Source: Gymnothorax reevesii (Eukaryota; Chordata; Actinopteri; Anguilliformes; Muraenidae). Taken from it: a stretch of 64,000 nt of DNA. The DNA lies in NCBI GenBank assembly GCA_029721435.1, contig CM056573.1, positions 50,537,501-50,601,500 on the forward strand. Reading direction: 5' to 3'. Both the position numbers and the translations under genes were made by a program. The notes beneath the pieces were generated by a model. That model was given only the letters and a program-made list of their open reading frames with translations, ran no database searches and was not told the DNA's origin. Positions 1 to 11,955 of the stretch are shown here, piece after piece. The first letter of the stretch is position 1. Every line of letters starts with the position of its first letter.

Positions 1-1357
1 CGCATTTGTGAGTGCACGTGCGTATGTGTGTGTGCAGATGTTGTGTGTATGATGAGTGTTGGGTTTCAGGTTGAGAATAGGATTGAAGGCAATAGACCAG
101 TATTTCTCCCAGCTGGCAACACCATGCAAGGTACAGTACGCCAGGCCTGCCTTATGGCAATATTTAATCTTTTTTTCTCCATAAACTATGAATAATGGCA
201 CTGAAGCCTGTTATTGTCTGCTGATTGTGGCATGAGGATGGCTTGCTTCGCTTGGACCCATGGAGAGCTGTAGTTTTGTGAGTTTAAAATGCAGGGAAAC
301 TATCTCTTGAAAAGAAGCTAGTGTTCTGTGGACATTGGAAGATGCCTGATGAGTGCATAAATAAAGTATGCTTGAACATCTGGTCTTTGTTGTGCGTTCA
401 GCTTTTTAATGCCTTCAAAGAGCAACTCTGACGCATCGCTGACTACCACTCTTTGCTCGCACTACATTTTAACGCGGAATAATAAACCATCTTTGGGGAA
501 TTGAGGCAGACTTCTTTTCTTCCCTTCATTTAGAGATGCCACTTCCATGTTCCCCCCATTTGCAGGAACTTTCTTTTTTACTTAGTTCATTTTAAAATTT
601 TATGCCTCAGGGAACGCCAGTATGTCAGCATGGTGTGGCCATGTGACTGTAAGCACAATTAAAATTCACGCAGATCAGTCCTCAAATGTGTCTGTAGATG
701 AGGCAGAGATGGCAATTCCTGTAAACTCCTGATTGTATGCAGAATATATTTACTTGAGGCTTTATGAGCTCGATTAAGAGCTTGAGGCCCATAAATTAAA
801 CACAGATAGCCCTTTCAAATCAAAAGAAAAAAAATCCAATCTGCTTGACCAAAGAGACCCTGTACATCGTGTACATTTCTAAAAGCTGCAGATGCCACTA
901 TGTATAAAAATACTGTGGCTTTTTCTGTGAGAGAAGTAAAACACTGACATCATGCAGTAGGGTCTACTATGTGTTTCTCATGTGATGGTAAAATTAGCTC
1001 TATTGTAAAGTACTGAAAGCGTGTGGCAAACACTGTGCGTAATATTAATATTTTTGGAATTTGCTCATTTAAAGCATATTATCTCTTCTGTTCCTAAGAG
1101 AATTACATATTCTTCCTTAGTTCAATGGTGGGAAATACCACTGTACAAAAGGCTTTTTTATGGTTTTGCAAAAATCCCATCAGGCAAGTGCAGTAAGTTC
1201 ACGTAAACACTTTGGCATATGTCCGTTGAATTACTGCTCATGGTGATGCAATGCACTTTTTGTGCTTTGGCATTGGCTTTAAAGGGTAGAGCGTTGGGCT
1301 TCCTGCCTCGTCAGACTGGGGCCAGGGGTTGCAGTAAAAGAGTATGAATTGACAGGA
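1..1357. other. Unrecognised intergenic sequence
   Basis: No gene or repeat family recognised. The first 60 bases are a degenerate TG-rich tract. A weak tRNA-like stretch around 1270-1335 is too degraded to call. The short open frames here have no recognisable domains. Confidence 0.5.
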
Positions 1358-1737
1358 TACAGTCATGAGAAAAAGAAAACAGACCCTCTTTCAGTTCTAT
1401 GGTTTTACATATCAGGACATTATAAATAAATCAGCTAGTCCTAATCAGGTCCTAAAAGTTTGAAGATCTAAACTTAGGGGTAAAACAACACAAAACAGAT
1501 TCCACCCTGCCATTTTTTATTTTACAAAAAATTCTACCAAAACTCAGGGGACAAGTAAGAAGAACTTCCTTACTGCTTCCATAGGAATTAAAGAAGGTAA
1601 TTAGCAGCCAGTTGTTGCTGATCAAATGCACTTGATGAACTGATCATCAGCAGGTGTAACCACCTCTATAAAAGCAGAGGTTTTGGCACTTTGCTGGTCT
1701 TGAGCATTTGTGTTAACACAATGCCAACAGGGAAATA

Positions 1738-3327
1738 CAAAACCCAAAACCAGTGAAGTTGGCACGTTGTGTAAATCGTAAATAAAAACAGAATACAATG
1801 ATTTGCAAATCCTTTTCAACCTATATTCAATTGAATACACTGCAAAGACAAGTTACTTAATGTTCGAACAGGTAAACTTTGTAATTTTTTGCAAATATTA
1901 GCTCATTTGGAATTTGATGCCTGCAACATGTTTCAAAAAAGCTGGCACAAGTGGCAAATAAGACTGAGAGAGTTGAGGAATGCTCATCAAACACTTATTT
2001 GGAACATCCCACAGGTGAACGGGCTAATTGGGAACAGGTGGGTGCCATGATTGGGTATAAAAGGAGCTTCCCTGAAATGCTCAGTCATTCACAAACATGG
2101 ATGGGGCGAGGGTCACCACTTAGTGAACAAATGCGTGAGTTGATTGTCGAACAGTTTAAAAACAACATTCCTCAACAAGCTATTGCAAGAAATTTAGGGA
2201 TTTCATCATCTACAGTCCGTAATATCGTCAAAAGGTTCAGAGAATCTGGAGAAATCATGAAAACCAACATTGAATGCCCGTGACCTTCGATCCCTCAGGC
2301 GGTACTGCATCAAAAATGGACATCAGTGTGTAAAGGACATCACCACATGGGCTCAGGAACACTTCGGAAAACCACTGTCAGCAACTACAGTTCGTCGCTA
2401 CATCTGCAAGTGCAAGTTAAAACTCTACAATGCAAAGCAAAAGCCATTTATCAACAGCACCCAGAAACGCCGCCGGCTTCGCTGGGCCCAAGCTCATCTA
2501 AGATGGACTGATGCAAAGTGGAAAAGTGTTCTGTGGTCTGACGAGTCCACATTTCAAATTGTTTTTGGAAACTGTGGACGTCGTGTCCTCCGGACGAAAG
2601 AGGAAAAGAACCATGCGGATTGTTATAGGCGCAAAGTTCAAAAGCCAGCATCTGTGATGGTATGGGGGTGTATTAGTGCCCAAGGCATGGGCAACTTACA
2701 CATATGTGAAGGCATCATTAATGCTGAAAGGTACATACAGGTTTTGGAGCAACATATGTTGCCATCCAAGCAACGTCTTTTTCATGGATGCCCCTGCTTA
2801 TTTCAGTAAGACAATGCCAAGCCACATTCTGCACGTGTTACAACAGCATGGCTCCGTAGTAAAAGAGTGCGGTTACTAGACTGGCCTGCCTGTAGTCCAG
2901 ACCTGTCTCCCATTGAAAATGTGTGGCGCATTATGAAGCAAAACATACGACAACGTAGACCCCTGACTGTTGAACAACTTAAGCTGTACATCAAGCAAGA
3001 ATGGCAAAGAGTTCCACCTGAAAAGCTTCAAAAATTAGTCTCCTCAGTTCCCAAACGTTTACTGAGTGTCGTTAAAAGGAAAGGCGATGTAACAGTGGTA
3101 AAAAGGCCCCTGTGCCAACTTTTTTGCAATGTGTTACTGCCTTTAAATTCTAAGTTAAAGATTATTTGGGGAAAAAAAATAAAAATAGTTTCTCAGTTTG
3201 AACATTAAACATATTGTCTTTGTAGTGTATTCAATTGAATATAAGTTGAAAAGGATTTGCAAATCATTGTATTCTGTTTTTATCTACGATTTACATAACG
3301 TGCCAACTTCACTGGTTTTGGGTTTTA
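1738..3327 (+). mobile_element. Tc1-like transposon, long-TIR family, copy 1
   Basis: A 1,590-bp element between TA dinucleotides (1736-1737 and 3328-3329). Inverted repeats of roughly 200 bp begin CAAAACCCAAAACCAGTGAA on the left, and the complement reads AAAACCCAAAACCAGTGAAG on the right. An inner repeat of GTGCCAACTTTTTTGC type lies at the inner end of each arm, giving the IR/DR layout of some Tc1 elements. It is inserted in an older Tc1. A second copy lies at 61819-63209. Confidence 0.92.
2101..3101 (+). pseudogene. Tc1 transposase, broken (copy 1)
   Basis: A Tc1-type DD34E transposase pseudogene. The likely start is the ATG at 2101 (MGRGSPLSEQMRELIVEQF), because the upstream part of the open frame is inverted-repeat leader shared with the other copy. 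Paired helix-turn-helix: NNIPQQAIARNLGISSSTV. A roughly 20-bp deletion near 2258 shifts the frame. The catalytic region has WSDES (Asp codon at 2540), then an in-frame TAA at 2807-2809 immediately before the second catalytic Asp codon (DNAKPHSA, 2810). The final Glu is in SPDLSPIENVW (codon at 2915). Two missing bases near 3094 alter the end. The catalytic triad is present but interrupted, so the protein cannot be made whole. Confidence 0.9.
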
Positions 3328-3329
3328 TA

Positions 3330-4078
3330 CATCGGCAATCATCTTAGAGAAGCAATTGTTGTCGCTCATCAATCTGGGAAAGGTTATAAGTCAATTTTTA
3401 AACAATTTGAAGTCCATCATTTTACAGTGAGGAAGATTATTCACGAGTGGAAACCATTCAGGACAGTTGCCAATCTTCCAAGGCATGGATGTCCCAGCAA
3501 ATTCACAACAAGGTCAGGCCAAGCAATCCTCAGAGAAATTGCACAAACCCAAGAACTGCATATCGGACTGTACAGACTTAAATTAGCATGTTATTCGTCA
3601 TAGCTCATGATAGTATAATTTGAAAAGACTGAAGAAGTATGGCTTGTTTGGAGGGGTTGTCAGTAGAAAGGCTCTTTTTTCCAAAAAGAACATGGAAGCA
3701 CAGCTTAGGTTTGCAAATTTGCATCTTAATAAACCAGGAGCCTTCTGGAACAATGTCTTTTGGACAGACTAGACCAACGTGGAGTTGTCTGGCCATAATG
3801 CATAGCGCCATGTTTGGCGCAAACCAAACACAGCCTATCAACAAAAACCCCTCTTACCAACTTTCAAGCATGGTGCTGGAAGGGTGACTATTATGGCTAG
3901 TTTAACAGCCACAGGATCTGGGCACCTTGCAGTCATTGAGTCAACTATGATCTCCTCTGTACACAAAAGTATTCTTGAGTCAAATATGAAACCATCTGTA
4001 CGACAGCTAAAGCTTAGCTGAAATTGGGTCATACAATAGGACAATGATCCAAAGCACACCAGCAAATTTACAAGGTAT
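3330..4078 (+). pseudogene. Tc1-like transposase relic (old element)
   Basis: Degraded DDE transposase of the split element. The paired HTH-type N-terminus (LREAI-like segment at about 3340-3500) is followed by the catalytic region. The first catalytic motif WTD is visible at about 3763-3771, with the next codon mutated to TAG. The frame reaches the QDNDPKHTSK-like second Asp motif at about 4035-4070 and then stops at a deletion that removes the region with the final Glu. Several stops and frameshifts are present. Confidence 0.75.
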
Positions 4079-4271
4079 AGAATCATGGGATGTACTTACT
4101 TTTTCAGAGATGACTTCTGCATTTCGGCTGAATTTTGGTTTAATAAGTAATGGAATCGTGAGGTTAGATTTAACTAATTTTACGACCTGATAAGGACCAG
4201 CTGATTTTTGGAATGTCCTGATCCATAAAGTATAGAACCGAAAGAGGGTGCACTCCCTTTTCTCTTGTGTA

Positions 4272-4782
4272 TATGGGGTTGTATTGGATAAATTATCTAA
4301 ACTGTATGTACCTTTCATGAACCATGGCATTTGCCATTGGTCTGCCAAACAATTAAATGCTCTTTTTAACAACAAAATTAAATGAAAAAAAAAAGAATGG
4401 CCAGTGAGTGGCAGTTCTTCACATTGAACTGGCTCGTTGATGAGAGAGGTCAGAGCAGAATAGTCAGACTGGTTCAAGCTGACAGGAAGAATGTGGCTAT
4501 TGTGATAATCACCCTTTACAAAGGTAAAAGCTTCTCAGAATACACATACAACAAACAATACGTGAAACTATTCAGCTTTCAGAGCAAACAGATTGGCTTA
4601 TACTTATGTCAACCAAAAACTGAAAGAACTGCAGAGGGTACAGGCTCACCACAACTGGACTGGTGAACATGGGAAATTATCTGTAAAAGGATTATCTGTA
4701 TCCTGGTCAGATAAAACCTGATGCATCCTGCACCATACAGATGGTAGGCCCAGAGATATTGAATATATTTAATATTATTCAA
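4272..4782. other. Unrecognised sequence between two transposons
   Basis: No gene or known repeat seen. It contains a 94-codon open frame at 4382-4666 with no recognisable domain. Confidence 0.4.
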
Positions 4783-4784
4783 TA

Positions 4785-5629
4785 CACTGGGTGTTTAAAA
4801 AAAAAAGTTTACACTTTGAAAAATGTCTCCTAAATTGATATAATTTTCAGAAAATCTGTTATGATGTATTGATTGACCATGCCTTCATGCTCCAGTTGAC
4901 GCCTTGTTAATTGCCTGCTGTTCCGCATGAGTGAACAGTTTGTTTATTTTCACCCGATTTAAACTGGCTGGCGCACAGAATTGAGAGGGTTAAAAATAAA
5001 ACAAACACAATGGTTTGCAAGTTGAGACATTAAATTTCTTTCTCACCAATTTTCATGAAAATTAGATTAACCCTTTGTCCGCTACCAGCCTGTCAACTTC
5101 ATAATCGGGTTGCTGAGGTTGCCATTTTGAGGCAGGATCCTGCAATGGTCCGACAGTGTGTTTATGACCTGTTGAGAAGAGCAGAGGTCTGTGTACAAAG
5201 GAATGGAGCCCTTGTCGAAGACTGAAATTTGAATTCAATGGTCCTTGGACCATGGACTTAAGTACAGTCATGCTGTTGTAAGTGTGCTAGGAATAGCAAA
5301 ATGTGAGTCCAAAGTTAGTGGGCTGGTAGCGGACAAAGGGTTGATCCAATTTTCATGAACAATTGTGAGCAAAAAGTTAAATATCTAAACTTGCCAGTCA
5401 TTGTGTTTGTTTAGTTTTTAACCCTCTCATTACTGTGTGCAAGTGAGTTTAAATCAGGTGAAAATAAACAATCCGTGTTCACTCATGCAGAACAGCAGGC
5501 GATAAACAAGGCGTTAATAGGAGCATGAGGGCACGGTCCATCGGTAAATCATAATAGAGTTTTGGAAAATTATATTATATTAATTTTGGAGACATTTTTC
5601 AAAGTGTGCACTTTTTTTGATACACCCTG
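4785..5629. mobile_element. Fold-back Tc1/mariner-type element with 300-bp arms
   Basis: An 845-bp near-palindrome between TA dinucleotides (4783-4784 and 5630-5631). The left arm 4785-5090 and right arm 5321-5629 are inverted copies. The ends read CACTGGGTGTTT on the left and CAGGGTGTATC on the complement of the right; the arm bodies include TTTGAAAAATGTCTCC and the innermost CCCTTTGTCCGCTACCAGCC. The 230-bp loop holds a transposase tail. The TA flanks suggest the IS630/Tc1/mariner group. It looks like a deletion derivative of a longer element. Confidence 0.85.
5115..5225 (+). pseudogene. C-terminal tail of a Tc1/mariner-like transposase
   Basis: A 36-codon frame ending at TGA (5223-5225) inside the fold-back loop. 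It contains RQDPAMVRQCVYDLLRRAE and VCVQRNGALVED, which resembles the usual Tc1/mariner end: a helix with a basic RR pair, then a C-x-x-x-x-G segment close to the stop. The rest of the transposase is missing. Too short for a firm family call. Confidence 0.55.
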
Positions 5630-5631
5630 TA

Positions 5632-6341
5632 TATAAATATATGGGTCAGGTTTTCAATTAGCGTCCATTTGGCCTTTTTCCAGCCTTTCCACCATTTCAG
5701 AGCGACAGAATAAAAATGAATCCACCAATCTGGCCTATCTTAGTCTCATTCAATGCAGGACAGTTAGGGCTTTGTGTAAATTTTTTTGTTTGTGTAAATC
5801 CCATGGGTATACCCTGAGCTACGGGCCTTCGAAGTTGAAATATGGCTCAAAAACCTGTTTTTGGGACGTTTTTTTTTTTAAATATTTGGGTGTGTGTTAT
5901 CACCATAGTGGCACTTTTAGTGCACCCCAAACTTGTTTCTCATGCTTGAATCAGAAATAAGTACGCGTTGTAATGTCAGACACATTTATTTTAACCCACC
6001 ATGTACTGCACGACCAATGCAGGCAGGTTATTACCCTCACTTTGAACAGTGCTTAGAGCTAGTATGTTGGGGTAAAGATTTTGGGTCTACTGTCATTCAC
6101 CTACACGCTACACATCAAAACAGAATTATATACTGGATAAAAGTGTCTGATGTTACATCAACACCTCCTGTGTATTCTTTACAGTATTTCTGTGTTTTTT
6201 GCACCCTGGCTCGAATTTATGGTTGTTTTCAACAATCCTGACCAGTTCTTGTGTCGATACTTGCTTCCGTTAGGTCCCTGTGCGTGTACTTCGCTTGATG
6301 TAACGTCACACACTTTTATTCGCTCTGAGGCGCAAAACTTT
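5632..6341. other. Unrecognised sequence
   Basis: No gene seen. It continues at 7951-8135 on the other side of the Tc1 inserted at 6342. Confidence 0.4.
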
Positions 6342-6343
6342 TA

Positions 6344-7948
6344 CAGTATCTCACAAAAGTGAGTACACCCTTCACATTTAAACTATTAATTTAGTGTATC
6401 TTTTGAAGGGACAACGTTACAGAAATGAAAATTGAATATATTCTAGAGTAGTCATTGCACAATAGGTGTAGCAGTGTAGATTTACTGCACTGTCCAAATA
6501 ACTGAACAAACAGTCACTATTTCCAAAATGGGTGGCAACAAAAGTGAGCACACCTCACCGTCAACATGCCAAATTGAGTCCATAGAGTCAATATTTAGTG
6601 TGCCCGCCATTGCTGTCCAGCACTGCCTTGATTCTCCGAGGCATGGAATTCACCAGAGCTGCACAGGTTGTTGCTGGGATCCTCCACTCCTCCATGACAA
6701 CATCACGGAGCTGGTGGATGTTGGACACCTGCTGCTCCTCCACCTTCCTCTTGAGGATGCCCCACCGGTGCTCAATGGGATTCAAGTCTGGAGATATACT
6801 TGGCCATACCATCACCTTCAGCTTCTTCAGGAAGGTAGTTGTCATCTTGGAGGTGTGTTTCGGGTCGTTATCATGTTGGAAAACAGCCGTGCGGCCCAGT
6901 TTCTGAAGGGAGGGCGTCATGTTCTGCTTCAGAATCTCACAGTACATGGTGGATCCATTATTCCATTAATGAAGTGCAGCTCCCCAGGACCAGAAGCACT
7001 CATGCAGGCCCAGACCATGATGCTGTCAGCACCATGTTTGACTGTAGACAGTACACACTTGTTTTGATACTTCTCACCAGGGCGCCGCCACACATGCTGG
7101 ACACCATCTGAGCCGAACAAGTTTATCTTGGTCTCGTCAGACCACAGAACATGGTTCTAGTAGTTCATGTTCTTGGACTGGTTGTCTTCAACAAACTGTT
7201 TTCGGGCTTTCTTGTGGGCTAGCTTCAGAAGAGGCTTCCATCTTGGTTGACGGCCATGTAGACCAACTTTGCGCAGAGCATGGCGTATGGTCTGAGCACT
7301 GACAGGGTGTTATCCCACTGCTACAACCTTGTTAGCAATGCTGCCAGCACTCCTGCGTCTGTTTTCTGAAGCTAACCTGTGCACCTGGCACAGAGCACGA
7401 GGACTCAACCTCTTTGGTCGACCCTGACGAGGCCTTTTCCGAGCAGAACTCGTCTTGGAAAAACGCTGGATAACCTTGGCCACCATGCTGTAGCTCAGTT
7501 TCATGGTTTCACAGATCTTCTTGTAGCTTAGACCATCTTTGTGGAGAGCAACGATTCTCTTTTTCCCATGAGGTGCCATGTTGACCCTACAGTGACCAGA
7601 ATGAGAGCATTGCACGTAAAGCACTACGATTTAACCCTTCAACATGTTACACAACCTCATATGGCCCAGTCGAACAGACAAAAGCATGAACATGATGAAC
7701 AAGTCGCGCTTCATTGCTTGGTTGACCATTATCAATTGGGGTGTGTACTCACTTTTGTCGCCAACCATATTGGAAATAGTGACTGTTCAGGTATTTGGAC
7801 AGTGCAGTAAATCTACACTGCTACACATATTGTACCATGACTACTCTAGAATATAGAAGTTTCACATCTGTAACATTGTCCCTTGAAAAGATATAATGTA
7901 AATTAATTGTCAAAATGTGAGGGGTGTACTCACTTTTGTGAGATACTA
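6344..7948 (-). mobile_element. Tc1-like transposon, second family
   Basis: A 1,605-bp element between TA dinucleotides (6342-6343 and 7949-7950). The left end is CAGTATCTCACAAAAGTGAG; the right end is its inverse with one end base changed. Inverted repeats run about 210 bp and carry a second AAAAGTGAGYACAC motif at the inner end of each arm (about 6538-6555 and 7740-7760), again an IR/DR layout. The transposase is on the minus strand. Confidence 0.92.
6588..7579 (-). pseudogene. Tc1 transposase, broken (second family)
   Basis: A DD34E transposase of about 330 codons on the minus strand, start MAPHGKKRIVALHKDGLSYK at 7579. The order is: paired HTH (ICETMKLSYSMVAKVIQRF) with a basic GRPKRLS hook; WSDETK with the first Asp near 7138; QHDNDPKHTSK with the second Asp near 6870; [11 protein letters not shown] with the Glu near 6775; end DSNGGHTKY. 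Lesions: a frameshift near 7310, a TAG in the linker near 7158, and a frameshift near 6945. All catalytic residues are still encoded, so it is relatively young but dead. Confidence 0.9.
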
Positions 7949-8139
7949 TAGATGCCATAGATTAACCGGCAGTTGCGGTCTCGATCCCTTGCGCATGCCC
8001 AATTGTCAGATGCACCTTGTTTATGTTTTAGACGAGTTAAATACCGCCTTTACTCGATCACAGAGGCATAGGTGTCTGACGTTACATCATATCTATTTTA
8101 TTTCGATTTCTACTCATATAACTGCACATATCCAATATT

Positions 8140-11031
8140 GGGCAATTCCATGAAAATGTCACCCTCAAGTGATTTTTTTAAAAATGGATTCTACATGGCT
8201 GAATGGTGTATCATTTAGGAGGGACTTATGTTGCATTTATGAATTCAAGTGATTCTAGTTAGAGCAGAACTTGATTTCGGTAAAATTCTGAGACATTAAC
8301 TCCTTCATTCCTAGTCCAGATTTTTTTTTTTTGCCCACTGTGTATTCTGTCTTATTTTCCAGTATACACAGACAAGATGATTATCACAAGTATATTCTAG
8401 TAATTTTGGTTCTTTTGGGTAATCATATGAAGAATAATAGAGTCATTGCCCCAAGTTTTTTTCACGACTGCGGTATGAAAATTGGTGCGCTACCATATGT
8501 CAGTCTGTTTCCATGTTGCAATGGAATGTTTTACACTGATTGATAGGATTCCAAGAAACTTTGCAAACTTTGATATCAATCGTCTGTTTCCTTCGCCAAA
8601 TCTGAATACCACAATTCATTTCACTTTCTAAGCTGCGTTATTGTTGTGTTCTGTGGCCAGGACAGCATTTATGGTTTTAACAGTTTCATGTACCAGGATT
8701 TCATAGTTCATGTCACAGTTTTAACAGTTTCTTGTATCAGGTTTTTGCATTTCATGTTTCACATTCCATGTCCATGTTTTTACTTTTCCATGTTTTTGTT
8801 TTTGCCAGGTCTGCCATGCCACTCCACCGCTTGTCTGCGTTCCGCCTCGTGCCTTCGTTGTTGCACATTTCTGAGCTATGGTTGGCTTTGGTATTTCCCC
8901 TTCCTTCTGTGCTGTGCTGATTCGGGGCTGTCTAAGCTTAATTGACAATTAACTGTTTTTAAGTTACTAACATTTACTAACATTCACTGGATGGTGTAAT
9001 TCTTAGATATGCACATTACTAATATTACTAATTTAGACAGGGAGTTTATTGTCATGATTCCTGCTTTGCTTTTTCAAGATCTTGCTGTGCTTTTCTGTTC
9101 TGAACATTCATGCTGCTTCCAAACTGCATACTTAATTGGTACTTAAGCTGAGCACGCTCATTCTCTTAATGAGCAAGTCTTGTCATCCAATCTCTGTCCA
9201 TGTCTTGATCTTGCCATGCCTCTTGTTCTCCTTCTCCAGGTGTTGCCCCTCATGTGCCATGATTTCTAAGCTTTTATCTGGATGCCGTGGAAGTTGGCTG
9301 GCAGACAGTGTCTCGCTCCATGTTCAAGTTCTTGTTTCCAAGTCTCGTTCCATGTGCAAGTTTTGTTCTCTAGTTCACGTTCACGTTCATGTTCCCAAGC
9401 CTTGTTCTCGTTTTTGTATATAGCCTTAGTATCGTTGATCATTTCTGTTCTTGCTTATCTCCCTGGAGTTTCCAGTGGTTTTTTGTTTTTGCCTTTTTAG
9501 CTCTTTAGTTCTTTGCTCTGTGTAGCGTACCTTAGTTTGTTTTTGCAACCCTTTGGGCCAAGTTTTTCGTTGGCCCTCGTGCCTGTTTTGTTTTGTTTGA
9601 ATAAAATCCTCATTCCCATCTCCCCGCATCTGGTGTCTTACTGATCCCATATCAGTTATTGATTATCTTGGAAACTGACAGGTAACAGATTTTCAGTAAC
9701 GGACTGACAAGCTAGATAGACCCGGTTCTCACTTTTCTAACATGCAAAAGCCACAGTATTTAATTCAAGTGTCTGCCACAAGATTTCACTTCAGTGTAGA
9801 TTTCCTTTTGCAATGAATTCTGGGAAACCAGAAGTGATCATAGAGGGAATTTTGAATTGTTAGGCCTGTATGAGGCACAAATTTCTCCCAGTCCCATCCT
9901 GAAGTAACCCTTTATAAATCACATCAGGTACATTTTTTTTTTCTTGAATAGTTCAATGTAAATAAGAATATATGATCAATACATATTTCAGTGCATGCCA
10001 CAAGACAGTGCCCGCGCTGGTGCCTGTAAGCACCCGTCAAGTCGTCCTCATGGGCGCGGTTTAATACGCCCGTCAGTCACTTCAGGGGTGCGCCACTGTT
10101 TAATACAAGCTTTATCCCATTTGACCTACCCTGGTAGACCATGAGGATGACAACAGTTTCATAATCAAAACTAGGAACGCAACCTTCTCTCAGATTGAGG
10201 CAACCAGTGAGGAAGTTTGCTCATATTCAGATCGGCATATCCAACCCATCATAGCCGTAACTAGCATCTCATTCAAGTTTTGTTCTAGGTAAGTGTAGGT
10301 AAGTGTAATCCGTGTGAACATGCAATGAGTACATTTTACCAAAAATCTATTTCTGTTTGCATATTATTATTCTTTTCCTCTTATCTGTGCATATATTGTT
10401 TTGGGGAGTTTTCTTTAATTCAGTAAAATTTTTATGTTAATGCTGTTGGATCTTTGACATTTTGGCGACGTAACTTCCTCCAAATTCATGGTATTCTTCT
10501 CAGTATTGAGCTCTGCTGTGGAGATGTAAAATGAAACAAGTGTTCTTCAGTGGTTTTGTAAAACGCAGTTAAATGCTAAACGGAGGCAAAGATACTTCTT
10601 TGTAGCAGTCAAAGATTTTTTGGTGTATCTTGTCTTGCTTTAACACGTTATGAAATAAAAGGATGTCATTTGATGTAAATTAAGAGTCATTTCTCAGTCA
10701 TTTTCAGAGATGTCAGTCTGTTACCACCAGAAGTCAGTCCGTTACCGGACCATTTCGCAAAGCTGACAGCTAAATCAAAGCAGCCAAGTGCTATCAGAAA
10801 TTTCACTGTTATAGAGACATCCAAACATGCCATGATGAATATTTGTGCACTATGTAATTGACTTCATGACTTGATGGGACAAACCTTTATCATAGTTGTG
10901 GATGAATAACTCCCTCTACCCCTTTCTAAACTCACAGACTAGCAGCATTTTCCAATGCCTGTAAACAGCGTGGAGGATAAAATGCAATTATTTTTCTCTG
11001 AAATGTCAATCCGTTACTCATGGAATTGCCC
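8140..11031. mobile_element. DNA transposon with GTCAGTCCGTTAC subterminal repeats
   Basis: The ends at 8140-8153 (GGGCAATTCCATGA) and 11018-11031 (exact inverse) define a 2,892-bp element. Flanks TATT (8136-8139) and TATA (11032-11035) fit a 4-bp target duplication with one change. Near the ends are copies of a GTAACGGACTGACA motif in both orientations: about 9680, 9699, 10711, 10733 and 11004. No transposase is recognised. The design resembles the element at 44703-49610. An LTR-like insertion occupies about 1 kb of the interior. Confidence 0.65.
8640..9660 (+). repeat. LTR-like pyrimidine-rich block (possible solo LTR)
   Basis: A T/C-rich stretch with repeated TCCATGTTTTTG and CAAGTTCTTGTTTCC-like phrases and a polyadenylation signal AATAAA at about 9600, followed by a short tail ending near CATCTGGTGTCTTACTG. 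This resembles the U3-R-U5 of fish Ty3/Gypsy LTRs. Exact ends and target duplication were not found. Confidence 0.4.
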
Positions 11032-11035
11032 TATA

Positions 11036-11955
11036 TGGCACTGCTGTTGTGTATTTTGAGTAAAGATACACAGTATATAACATCCTGAGCTATATAGGCA
11101 TCATTTCCTATCCTCTGGGGCTGTATTTCAGTTCAAATTTGGTATTAGAAATACCACTTAGCCTTGGAGTAGCCTCTCCATATTTTAACATAAGATGCCC
11201 ATACGGTACTATTTTAAATGCAACAGCCATTTACTCCATACCACATACTTCATTTTTTCAAAGAAATTTTAGGTGATATAATTTGTGACTTTAAAAGAGA
11301 TGTGCAACCTGTTTTGTTTATGTGTACTGAGTTTGGCGATGTTCTGGAGATGTCGGGTGATGAAATGAGTGGTATTCCAATCTACAGGGATGATAATGAG
11401 TGTACGATGCAGATCTAGTGTGCTACACCAAAGTTAATATACATGTAGTGTTTGCAAAAAAATGTAAAATATCGACAATCTCCAAATTCTCATTTTGCCA
11501 TATTTTCAAAACTTTTTAACTTAGCAACTTGCTCAATTGTCCCTGTTTGGAAATGAAATTTGGAGCTGATACGAGCATTTTAACTTAAGATTTGTAACAT
11601 TATAGTAATAAAAGTGTCTAACATTACACAAAAATGGATGGTTATTGTTGCAGGGGTACTGACATGTTACGAGCACAGGGTGTGAATCAGGTTTTTCTTG
11701 GATCCAATATGTTGGTCTTCCACTATAATAAAGTTTTTTTAATCAATATTGACTTTCATGATTTGTCTGTCCATAGGGGTAAATGTGTGGTAATTGTAAA
11801 TTTCACCCATTGGAATACATTTGAAGATATTGAACACTGAATATTAGTTTTAAATTATAAACCACCTTATCACTAAGAAAACCCCCCAAAATATACTGGC
11901 AACCCCTTTTAAAATCCTTTTGGCAAATAAACAGACAATATTTTCTAGACATTCT
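11036..11955. other. Unrecognised sequence
   Basis: AT-rich, no known repeat recognised. Short open frames at 11218-11418 and 11634-11840 have no recognisable domain. Confidence 0.4.

Larger units (their letters stand above)
1360..4269 (+). mobile_element. Old Tc1-like transposon, split by a younger Tc1
   Basis: Two fragments of one old Tc1-like element, 1360-1735 and 3330-4269. The left end follows a TA (1358-1359) and begins CAGTCATGAGAAAAAGAAA; the right end near 4240-4269 is the degraded inverse, followed by TA (4270-4271). The layout matches a widespread fish Tc1 family: 5' inverted repeat, leader, start codon at 1721, then the transposase frame resuming at 3330. The younger element at 1738-3327 sits at a TA in the sixth codon or so; removing it with one TA rejoins the frame. 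The 3' third of the transposase, about 4075 onward, is deleted and the inverted-repeat region follows directly. Long dead. Confidence 0.8.

Noticed and set aside
1265..1340. tRNA-like stretch
   Set aside because: Only a vague A box and no proper B box.
6528..7111. Plus-strand frames of 179, 102 and 90 codons
   Set aside because: Antisense to the Tc1 transposase relic at 6588-7579.
8646..9650. Frames of 60-99 codons rich in Phe, Leu and Cys
   Set aside because: Arise from the pyrimidine-rich LTR-like block; no conserved protein features.
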